A program made the position numbers and the translations under genes. This document shows positions 40,219 through 45,926 of a DNA stretch of 45,926 bases, in pieces (position 1 is the stretch's first letter; each line of letters opens with the position of its first letter). The notes under the pieces are model-generated. The model ran no database searches. It had not been told where the DNA came from and was given only the letters and a program-made list of their open reading frames with translations. The stretch comes from UBA2219 sp964612075 (GTDB lineage: Bacteria; Desulfobacterota; Deferrimicrobia; Deferrimicrobiales; Deferrimicrobiaceae): NCBI GenBank assembly GCA_964612075.1, contig CAZTFC010000018.1, forward strand, positions 1 to 45,926. The letters are read 5' to 3'.

Positions 40219-40506
40219 GTGGACATCGACGAGCTCAGGAAGCGGATCGACCTGATGGACGACGTGCTGCTGCGCGTGTTCAACGAGAGGGCGCGGATCG
40301 CCCTGGAGATCGGGCGCGAGAAGAAGAAGCTGGGGCTGCCGGTGTTCGACCCGGGCCGCGAGAAGAGGATCTTCGCCCGCATGAAGGGGGAGAACCCCGG
40401 GCCGCTCGACGACGGCGCCGTCGTCCGGCTGTTCGAGCGCGTCGTCGACGAATCGCGCCGGCTGGAGCGGATCCGGTCGCAGGAGGAGGGGCCGGGGGAA
40501 TGCTGA
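40219..40506 (+). CDS. aroQ: chorismate mutase (AroQ class)
   Basis: It converts chorismate to prephenate on the way to Phe and Tyr. The 95-residue all-helical AroQ domain starts at a GTG (40219-40221) with GAGGCGA upstream. Motifs are ELRKRIDLMDDVLLRVFNER (active-site Arg in helix 1) and IGREKKKLGLPVFDPGREKRIF (catalytic Lys, Asp and Arg). It is a stand-alone domain of normal monofunctional length. Its end overlaps the next gene by seven bases, and that gene encodes a DAHP-synthase-type regulatory domain, which ties both to aromatic amino-acid synthesis. Confidence 0.9.
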   Translation: MDIDELRKRIDLMDDVLLRVFNERARIALEIGREKKKLGLPVFDPGREKRIFARMKGENPGPLDDGAVVRLFERVVDESRRLERIRSQEEGPGEC

Positions 40507-40709
40507 TCATCATGAAGAAGAACGCCCCCGAAGAGGCGCTGGACGCCGTCAAGGGGTACCTGATCGACCGCGGATTCGACATCCACCAGTCCACCGGCGC
40601 GAACCGCACCATCATCGGCGTCATCGGCGAGACGGACTCCCTCGACGGGCGGGCCATCGAGGCGATGCCCGGCGTGAGCCAGGTGGTCCGGATCCGGAAG
40701 GAAGAATGA
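40500..40709 (+). CDS. stand-alone DAHP synthase N-terminal (ferredoxin-like/ACT-type) regulatory domain
   Basis: This 69-residue protein matches the small N-terminal domain that precedes the catalytic barrel in Thermotoga-type DAHP synthases. The evidence is LIIMKKNAPEEALDAVKGYLIDRGFDIHQ, then RTIIGVIGETDSL and EAMPGVSQVVRI. No catalytic barrel follows; the stop is immediate and the next gene is a membrane protein. The ATG (40500-40502) overlaps the chorismate mutase gene, so the two are coupled. In DAHP synthases this domain senses Tyr or Phe. A free version might control chorismate mutase or a separate DAHP synthase; that is inference. Confidence 0.82.
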   Translation: MLIIMKKNAPEEALDAVKGYLIDRGFDIHQSTGANRTIIGVIGETDSLDGRAIEAMPGVSQVVRIRKEE

Positions 40710-40710
40710 A

Positions 40711-41805
40711 ATGGACCGGAAGGTGATCACGCAGGCCGTCGCCCTGGCGCTCCTGGGCCTTTTGCTCTGGCTGGCCTACGAGGTCGTGAAGCCGTTCCTG
40801 GTCGCCATCGGCTGGGCGGTGATGATCACCGTGGTCACCTACCCGATCTACGTCCGGCTGCGGCGCAGGCTGGGAGGGCGGACGGGGCTCGCGGCGGCCC
40901 TGATGGTACTGGGGATCGTCGTCCTCCTCGTGGCGCCCACGATCACGCTGATCAGCACCCTCGGCCGCCAGGCGGCGGAGATCTACCCGAAGCTCGAGGA
41001 GCTCGTCGCCCGCGGGTCCCCGATGGAGGCGGTCCACGGGAAGCTCGACACGTACAAGGACACCCCGGTCCTCGGCACCTTCGCCGGGTGGGTCCGGGAG
41101 CTGCTCCCGGCGCCCGGCGGCCTGCGGGCCACCCTCCCGGAAGGCATGAAGAAGGTGATCGCGACCGTAACGGGGCTGCTCACGGCCGCCCTCTCGAACT
41201 TCCTCGTCTTCCTGGTCAACCTGTTCCTGACGCTGGCGGCGCTGGGCGTCTTCTACCTCCGGGGGGAGGCGCTGGCGGAGGAGGCCACGTCGCTTCTTCC
41301 GCTGCCGGAGGACCGGGCGCGCGTCCTCATGGCCCGCCTCGGGACGGTGACGAAGGCGGTGGTCAAGGGCGTGGGGCTCACGTGCATCGCCCAGGGAGCA
41401 CTGGGGGGGCTTGGTTTCTGGGCCGCCGGCCTTCCCTCCCCGCTGCTGTTCGGGACGGTGATGGCGTTCGGGGCGTTGATCCCCGTCGTCGGGACGGCGA
41501 TCGTCTGGCTGCCGGGGGCCCTGTTCCTGCTCTTCACGGGAAAGACGGTGGCAGGCGTCGCGCTGATCATCTGGGGCGCCCTGGCGGTCGGCAACATCGA
41601 CAACGTCCTGCGCCCCGTCCTGGCGGGGGGGGACATCGGGGTCCCGATGCCGCTCCTGCTCGTCGGGATGATCGGCGGGGCGATCTCGTTCGGCCTGACG
41701 GGGCTGGTCCTCGGTCCTCTGGTCCTGGCCGCAGTCCTGTTCCTCCTCGAGGAGCGCCGCCGCACGCATTCCGCCGCGGAAACCCCGCCGCCCGCGGACG
41801 CCTAG
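40711..41805 (+). CDS. AI-2E/PerM-family membrane protein
   Basis: This 364-residue integral membrane protein of the AI-2E transporter (UPF0118) family has an N-terminal pair of helices (ALALLGLLLWLAYEVVKPFLVAIGWAVMITVVTYPIY). A soluble stretch follows (about 90-145), then further helices with FGALIPVVGTAIVWLPGALFLL and the C-terminal DNVLRPVLAGGDIGVPMPLLLVGMIGG typical of the family. Members export autoinducer-2, act in Na+/H+ exchange or have unknown roles, so no substrate is given. It starts one base after the previous stop and its end overlaps the convergent ABC-F gene by four bases. Confidence 0.9.
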   Translation: MDRKVITQAVALALLGLLLWLAYEVVKPFLVAIGWAVMITVVTYPIYVRLRRRLGGRTGLAAALMVLGIVVLLVAPTITLISTLGRQAAEIYPKLEELVARGSPMEAVHGKLDTYKDTPVLGTFAGWVRELLPAPGGLRATLPEGMKKVIATVTGLLTAALSNFLVFLVNLFLTLAALGVFYLRGEALAEEATSLLPLPEDRARVLMARLGTVTKAVVKGVGLTCIAQGALGGLGFWAAGLPSPLLFGTVMAFGALIPVVGTAIVWLPGALFLLFTGKTVAGVALIIWGALAVGNIDNVLRPVLAGGDIGVPMPLLLVGMIGGAISFGLTGLVLGPLVLAAVLFLLEERRRTHSAAETPPPADA

Positions 41806-43649
41806 GGCTCCTCTTCCCCGGGGGGTCCGAACTCCCGCTCCTTCTCGAGAAGCTCGTCGCCCAGCACGGAAAGCCGGTCGTAAAGCGCCTCGATCCGCCT
41901 GCGCGCGGTGGCGACGGACAGCGATGCTTCGCGGATCGCCGGCCCGTCGTTTCGGACGGAAGCCTCGACGATCGCGGCTTCATCCCTCGAAACCCGCTCC
42001 TCCAGCGACACGATCTCCGCCTCGACCTCCCCGATCGCCCCCCGCAGGCTTCCCAGCTCCCTCGACCGGCGCTCCACGAACTCGGCCCGTCGGCGCCGCT
42101 GGTCGCGCCGGTTCTCCCGGGCCCCGCGTTCCGGCCGGGCGGAAACGCTTTCCGCTCCTTCCGCGCTCCAGCCGACGCGCTCGAGGAAATCGGCGTAGCC
42201 GCCCTCGAACAGCTCCGTCTTCCCGCCGTCGAACACGACGAGCCGCGTCGCCAGCGCGGACAGGACGCGCTCCACGTGGGTGACGATGACCACCGCCCCC
42301 TCGAAGGCGTCGAGCGCCTCGAGGAAGGCGTCCACCGACTCCTGGTCGAGGTGGTTCGTCGGCTCGTCCAGCAGCAGCAGGTTCACGGGGGAAGCGAGGA
42401 TCTTCGCGAGGAGCACGCGGCTGCGCTCGCCGCCGGAAAGGACCGAGATCCTCTTCTCCGCCGCGTCCCCCCCGAACATCATCGCGCCGCACAGGTTGCG
42501 CACCTGGGTCCGCGTGAGCGACGGGTTCCCCTGCCGGACCTCCTCCTCGATCGAGAACCCCGGCTGAAGCCGATCGACGTTGGTCTGCCCGAAATAGCCG
42601 ATCTTCACATTCGCCGAAGGCTTCACCGCTCCGGATGCCGGGGACAGCTCCCCGGCCAGCAGGCGCAGCAGCGTGGTCTTGCCCTTGCCGTTCGGGCCGA
42701 CGACGGCGACCCGGTCGCCCCTGGCCACGGAGAGCGAGAACCCTTCGATGAGCGGACGCGCGGGATCGTACCGGAAGGAGAGGCCGCGCGCCTCCAGCAT
42801 CCACTTCCCGACGAACGGGGCCTCGTTGAACCGGAAGTCCAGGTCCCGGATCTCCGAAAGCTTCTCGAGCCGCTCGTGGCGGGCCAGCAGCTTGATCCGG
42901 GACTGCACCGCCTTCGCCTTGGTGGCCTGCGCCCGGAACCGGCTGATGAACACCTCCGCCTCCTTGCGCCTGCGCTCGTCGTTCGCCCGCGTCTGCTCGT
43001 GGATCATCTCCTCCTGGAGGATCTGGCCGTACAGCTTCTCCGTGCCGCCCTGGAGCTTGCGGACCCGGCAGCGGTGGATCGCCATGGTGTGGGTCGTGAC
43101 GCTGTCCATGAAGTCCCGGTCGTGCGTGATCAGCACCAGCGCGCCCTTCCAGGCGCACAGGAAGCGGCGCAGCCAGCGGATGGAGACGATGTCGAGATAG
43201 TTGGTGGGCTCGTCCAGCAGGAGAAGGTCGGGCGCGGACACGAGCACCCGGGCGAGGTTGAGGCGCACCTGGAAGCCACCCGACAGTTCCGCGGGCGGAC
43301 GGGCGAAATCGGCCTCGTCGAACCCCAGCCCCGCCAGGACGGCCCTGGCCTTGTATGTTTCGTCGGTCCCGTCTTCCCGGCATGGGAGCGCGGACGCCGC
43401 CTCTTCGAGGACCGTCGGGCGGGGAAACTCGAGGCGCTGCGCGAGGTGCCCGATCCTGTGGCCGGAAGGGACGGTGATCGCCCCCTCGTCGGCCGACTCC
43501 TCCCCGAGAAGGATGCGGAAGAGGGTCGTCTTGCCGTGCCCGTTGCGCCCCACGAGGCCCACCCGCTCGCCCGGGGCCACCTGGAAGGAAACATCCTCGA
43601 ACAGCACCTGTTTCCCGTACGACTTGCGCAATCCCGAAACGGTCAGCAT
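41802..43649 (-). CDS. uup: ABC-F family ATPase (Uup/YheS-like)
   Basis: This soluble protein of about 615 residues has two ABC cassettes and no membrane part. The first has GRNGHGKTT, LSGGFQVRLNLARVL and LLLLDEPTNYLD; the second has GPNGKGKTT, LSGGERSRVLLAKIL and LLLLDEPTNHLD. An interdomain linker rich in Arg/Lys (about 235-300) and a C-terminal coiled-coil tail with a basic start complete the fold. ABC-F proteins act on ribosomes or DNA; Uup, YheS or EttA cannot be separated by eye, and the symbol is tentative. The start MLTVSGLRKSYG at 43647-43649 matches family N-termini but lacks a ribosome site. Confidence 0.88.
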   Translation of the reverse strand: MLTVSGLRKSYGKQVLFEDVSFQVAPGERVGLVGRNGHGKTTLFRILLGEESADEGAITVPSGHRIGHLAQRLEFPRPTVLEEAASALPCREDGTDETYKARAVLAGLGFDEADFARPPAELSGGFQVRLNLARVLVSAPDLLLLDEPTNYLDIVSIRWLRRFLCAWKGALVLITHDRDFMDSVTTHTMAIHRCRVRKLQGGTEKLYGQILQEEMIHEQTRANDERRRKEAEVFISRFRAQATKAKAVQSRIKLLARHERLEKLSEIRDLDFRFNEAPFVGKWMLEARGLSFRYDPARPLIEGFSLSVARGDRVAVVGPNGKGKTTLLRLLAGELSPASGAVKPSANVKIGYFGQTNVDRLQPGFSIEEEVRQGNPSLTRTQVRNLCGAMMFGGDAAEKRISVLSGGERSRVLLAKILASPVNLLLLDEPTNHLDQESVDAFLEALDAFEGAVVIVTHVERVLSALATRLVVFDGGKTELFEGGYADFLERVGWSAEGAESVSARPERGARENRRDQRRRRAEFVERRSRELGSLRGAIGEVEAEIVSLEERVSRDEAAIVEASVRNDGPAIREASLSVATARRRIEALYDRLSVLGDELLEKEREFGPPGEEEP

Positions 43650-43669
43650 GGAGACGGATATGAAAGGAG

Positions 43670-43702
43670 GGAGACCCCCGGAACCGTCCCCGGAAGGTCT
43701 CC
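43670..43702 (-). terminator. hairpin between the COG4315 protein gene and the ABC-F gene
   Basis: GGAGACC (43670-43676) pairs with GGTCTCC (43696-43702), with an inner CCGG/CCGG stem. The minus strand continues into a weak pyrimidine tract CTCCTTTC. It probably terminates the upstream minus-strand gene, just before the ABC-F start. Confidence 0.45.
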
Positions 43703-43713
43703 CCGGCATGACG

Positions 43714-43739
43714 AGCTACCCCCGGAAATCCGGGGAGCT
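43714..43739 (-). terminator. second hairpin directly at the end of the COG4315 protein gene
   Basis: CCCCGG and CCGGGG flank AAAT, extended by outer AGCT/AGCT pairing across a two-base bulge. It reaches into the stop codon of the upstream gene. No T-run follows. Confidence 0.4.
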
Positions 43740-44142
43740 ACGGCTTCGCGACGTACCAGACTTCCCCCCTGCCGTGCCCGGTGGCGTCCCCGGGGGCCTT
43801 GTCCCCGACGTAATAATAGAGCGGCCACCCCTTGTAGGCCGTCTGCTTCTTCCCGTCCTCCCGGGTGATGGTCGTGAAATGCCCCGCGATCAGCCCTTCG
43901 GGCGCGGCGACGGTCTCGCGATGGTACAGCGGCCACCTCTCGACGCACGGTCCGGTGCACGCGCTTTTCCCGATCGAATCCTTCTTGTAAATGTACAACG
44001 TCATCCCTTTCGCATCGACGAGGAACTTGCCGATGCCTTCCTTCTCGGCCACCTTGACCGCGTGGTGGTCGGCAAACGCGGCCCCGGCGTAAACCAGAAC
44101 AAGGGCGAAGGCGATCGCGCACGACAGAACGGTCTTTCGCAT
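43738..44142 (-). CDS. secreted COG4315/lipoprotein_15-repeat protein
   Basis: This 134-residue exported protein has a signal peptide ending AAFA before DHHAV. Two copies of the family repeat follow: GMTLYIYKKDSIGKSACTGPC with WPLYHRET, then AYKGWPLYYYVGDKAPGDATGHGRGEVWYV. Between them lies HFTTITREDGKKQTAYKG. Family members are small periplasmic or surface proteins of unknown function, some linked to haem or stress. The ATG at 44140-44142 is chosen because GGAGGGAGCC precedes it and a signal peptide starts there; the frame extends further out without support. Confidence 0.87.
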   Translation of the reverse strand: MRKTVLSCAIAFALVLVYAGAAFADHHAVKVAEKEGIGKFLVDAKGMTLYIYKKDSIGKSACTGPCVERWPLYHRETVAAPEGLIAGHFTTITREDGKKQTAYKGWPLYYYVGDKAPGDATGHGRGEVWYVAKP

Positions 44143-44286
44143 GGCTCCCTCCCGGACAGGAAATGTGGAATTCGTGTCCATTAGGTGCCCGGCACAGCGA
44201 AGAGTTTCCGGCGCCGGAAAGATCGCGCCCCGGAACGCCCCCGCTGCGATCGGCCGATTCCGGGAACCGCCGCGCGGGCGCGCGCG

Positions 44287-44320
44287 AAAAAAGGGGCCGC
44301 AGGCATGGGCCTGCGACCCC
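44287..44320 (-). terminator. rho-independent terminator after tRNA-Asp
   Basis: On the minus strand a 12-bp stem (one G-U pair) with a four-base loop is followed by TTTTTT. It begins 12 bases after the tRNA 3' end and is the clearest intrinsic terminator in the window. Confidence 0.9.
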
Positions 44321-44331
44321 CTGGAAGATGC

Positions 44332-44408
<77 letters not shown>

Positions 44409-44423
44409 AATGGGCAAAAGAGA

Positions 44424-44452
44424 TTTATACACGACCCCCGGGGGCGTGTCAA
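44424..44452 (-). promoter_or_regulatory. near-consensus sigma-70 promoter of tRNA-Asp
   Basis: A TTGACA -35 box (44447-44452), an exact 17-base spacer and a TATAAA -10 box (44424-44429) on the minus strand end 15 bases before the mature tRNA. This is the best match to sigma-70 consensus in the window. Confidence 0.85.
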
Positions 44453-44464
44453 TGCGCGCCCAAA

Positions 44465-44485
44465 CCCCGGCCGCCGCGGCCGGGG
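44465..44485 (-). terminator. hairpin after arfB
   Basis: Perfect 9-bp arms CCCCGGCCG and CGGCCGGGG with a three-base loop sit directly after the arfB stop. On the minus strand TTTGGG follows. It separates arfB from the tRNA promoter 12 bases further on. Confidence 0.65.
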
Positions 44486-44893
44486 TCAATCCTGCGGGGA
44501 GACCGGACGGCGCCCCTGCTTCACCCGGCTCTTCCGGAGCTTCCCCTCGAGCCGCCGCCGCTCCGCCGCCGCGGGGGGGCGTGTCGGGCGCCGAGGCTTC
44601 GGAGGCTGCGCCGCCCTTTCCACCAGGCGGGCCAGCCGCTCCCTCGCATCCCGGCGGTTGCGCTCCTGCGTGCGGAACCTTCCCGCCTCGATCACCAGGA
44701 CCCCCTCGCGGGTCACCCGGCTCCCCGCGATGCGGATCAGCCGCTCGCGCACGTCGTCGGGCAGCGACCGGGAGGAGCGCACGTCGAACCGGAGCCGGAC
44801 CGACGTGGCCACCTTGTTGACGTTCTGCCCGCCGGGCCCGGACGACCGGACGAACCGCTCCTCGATCTCGTCCTCGGCGATGACGATTCCCAC
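44486..44893 (-). CDS. arfB: ArfB (YaeJ) ribosome-rescue peptidyl-tRNA hydrolase
   Basis: ArfB hydrolyses peptidyl-tRNA on stalled non-stop ribosomes. The 135-residue protein has the RF-1-type catalytic motif SSGPGGQNVNKV with GGQ at about 21-23, and a basic C-terminal tail (RRRLEGKLRKSRVKQGRR) that would enter the mRNA channel. Length matches E. coli YaeJ (about 140). It starts with GTG at 44891-44893, with GAGGAGGC eight bases upstream. It is monocistronic and divergent from glucokinase. Confidence 0.93.
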   Translation of the reverse strand: MGIVIAEDEIEERFVRSSGPGGQNVNKVATSVRLRFDVRSSRSLPDDVRERLIRIAGSRVTREGVLVIEAGRFRTQERNRRDARERLARLVERAAQPPKPRRPTRPPAAAERRRLEGKLRKSRVKQGRRPVSPQD

Positions 44894-44910
44894 GCGATGC
44901 CTCCTCGTTT

Positions 44911-44940
44911 TTGGATCGACCGCCCGGAATAGGATACATT
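44911..44940 (+). promoter_or_regulatory. possible promoter of glucokinase
   Basis: TTGGAT (44911-44916), an 18-base spacer and TACATT (44935-44940) form a weak sigma-70-like pair in the 84-base divergent spacer, 38 bases before the glucokinase ATG. Both boxes deviate from consensus, so this is tentative. Confidence 0.35.
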
Positions 44941-44977
44941 ATGGGAAGGCGAACGGGACGCCTTCACGGAGGACACG

Positions 44978-45926
44978 ATGATCCTGTCCGGAGACGTAGG
45001 GGGAACCAAGACCAGCCTCGCCCTGTATTCGCGCGTCGGGAAGGCGCTGCGGCGCCGGGTCGCCCGGACCTTCCGCAGCTACGACTACCCTTCGCTCGAG
45101 GCGATCGTCGAGGCCTTCCTCGCGGGGCGTGGAAGGATCTCCCTGGCGTGCATCGGCGTCGCCGGGCCGGTGGCGGAAGGCAGGAGCCGGCTCACGAACC
45201 TCTCCTGGAGCGTGGAGGCCGGGTCGATCCGGCGCGCCTGCGGCGCCCGGGCCGCGTACCTGATCAACGATCTCCAGGCGCTCGCCTTCGCGGTCCCGTT
45301 CCTCCCGGCGAACCGGTTCGCGACGATCCAAAAGGGGGAGCCGGACCCGGCCGGGGTCGTCGCGGTGGCGGCCGCGGGGACGGGCTTCGGCCAGGCGGCC
45401 CTGCTGCGTTCCGGCGGCGCGTACCTTCCGCTCGCGTCCGAAGGCGGGCACGTCGATTACGCCCCCCGCGACGAGCGCGAAGTCTCGCTGCTGTTCCACC
45501 TGCGGAAAAAGTACGGCCGGGTGAGCGCGGAACGGGTGGTTTCCGGGCCCGGGCTGTTCGCCGTCTACCGGTTCCTCCGCGAGGCCGAGGGGCGGGGCGA
45601 GAACCCCGCGGTGGAGAAGCGCCTGGCCTCCGAGGACCCCCCGCGGGTGATCGTCTCCTCCGCGCTCTCCGGCCGGTCCGCGACGTGCCGGGATGCGCTG
45701 GGCTTCTTCTGCCGGATCTATGGGGCGGCGGCGGGAAACCTCGCGCTGCAATACAACGCCTCGGGCGGCGTGGTCCTCGGCGGCGGCCTCTCCCCCGCGA
45801 TCCTGCCGGCCCTGGCGAAGGGGGAGTTCGTCGAGGCATTCCTGGACAAGGGGCGCTTCCGCGGCTTCCTTGAAAAGGTGCCGGTGAAGGTCATCCTGGA
45901 CGAGTCGGCAGCGCTCCTGGGCGCCG
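44978..45926 (+). CDS. glk: glucokinase, cut by window end
   Basis: It phosphorylates glucose to glucose-6-phosphate with ATP in the cytoplasm. The 316 visible codons contain the ATP-binding motif GDVGGTKTSLALY at the N-terminus, GVAGPV, the substrate loop INDLQALAFAVP, AAGTGFGQA and SEGGHVDYAP. C-terminally there is NLALQYNASGGVVLGGGLSP. These match the proteobacterial Glk family (COG0837) rather than ROK kinases. The ATG has CACGGAGGACACG upstream. Only the last few residues should be missing, as typical proteins have about 320-330. Confidence 0.92.
   Translation, partial: MILSGDVGGTKTSLALYSRVGKALRRRVARTFRSYDYPSLEAIVEAFLAGRGRISLACIGVAGPVAEGRSRLTNLSWSVEAGSIRRACGARAAYLINDLQALAFAVPFLPANRFATIQKGEPDPAGVVAVAAAGTGFGQAALLRSGGAYLPLASEGGHVDYAPRDEREVSLLFHLRKKYGRVSAERVVSGPGLFAVYRFLREAEGRGENPAVEKRLASEDPPRVIVSSALSGRSATCRDALGFFCRIYGAAAGNLALQYNASGGVVLGGGLSPAILPALAKGEFVEAFLDKGRFRGFLEKVPVKVILDESAALLGA

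Overview
The window is very G+C-rich, densely coded DNA from a Gram-negative bacterium. LpxH, three outer-membrane-type lipoproteins, a TolC-like channel and a Cus efflux system all imply an outer membrane. Gene content and style (class I fumarase, DUF2318 protein, short sirohaem reductase-like protein, sigma-54 regulator, CsgG/GNA1162 lipoproteins) look most like a deltaproteobacterial lineage (Desulfuromonadota/Desulfobacterota in the broad sense). That placement is an inference from gene content, not a phylogeny. No gap between genes exceeds about 155 bases. I see no rRNA, insertion sequence, phage or CRISPR array.

Layout. (1) 1-3801, minus strand: a 2-oxoacid dehydrogenase complex in the order E3 - E1alpha - E1beta - E2, with E2 cut by the window edge, preceded by an aldehyde dehydrogenase (3953-5335). 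(2) 5425-6831: an LpxH-type hydrolase, a small haem-copper-oxidase-like membrane protein and three copies of a 45-bp repeat. Each copy overlaps the coding sequence of a different gene and is read in a different frame. (3) 6818-14336, minus strand: a tightly packed run nadK - recN - acetyltransferase - TldE/PmbA - HAD phosphatase - RNase E/G. rarA is divergent to it. (4) 15725-18051, minus strand: GIY-YIG protein, GNA1162-like lipoprotein, CsgG/HfaB-like lipoprotein and PEGA lipoprotein. Then come class I fumarase, a small tautomerase and an EamA transporter.

(5) 21048-32768, minus strand: a metal locus. A sigma-54 two-component system lies upstream of DUF2318 - FtsX permease - ABC ATPase - 66-aa membrane peptide - TolC-like - CusB - CusA - His-rich periplasmic protein. 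This looks like part of a P19-type metal/redox transport module joined to a Cu(I)/Ag(I) efflux pump. CusA has three methionines at exactly the spacing known for Cu(I)/Ag(I) pumps. A pair of GAATATTC palindromes and a -24/-12-like site lie before the operon.

(6) 32857-34994, plus strand: sirohaem synthase translationally coupled to a short sirohaem/ferredoxin reductase-like protein. (7) 35001-40144, minus strand: a YbhGFSR-like export system in which the two ATPase halves are separate genes. (8) 40219-41805: chorismate mutase overlapping a stand-alone DAHP-synthase regulatory domain, then an AI-2E-family protein. (9) 41802 to the end: an ABC-F ATPase, a secreted COG4315 protein, tRNA-Asp with a near-consensus promoter and a strong terminator, ArfB, and the start of glucokinase (cut by the edge).

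The least expected signals are the three-frame repeat cluster at 6.05-6.83 kb, the composite metal operon with its candidate regulatory site, and the orphan DAHPS regulatory domain.
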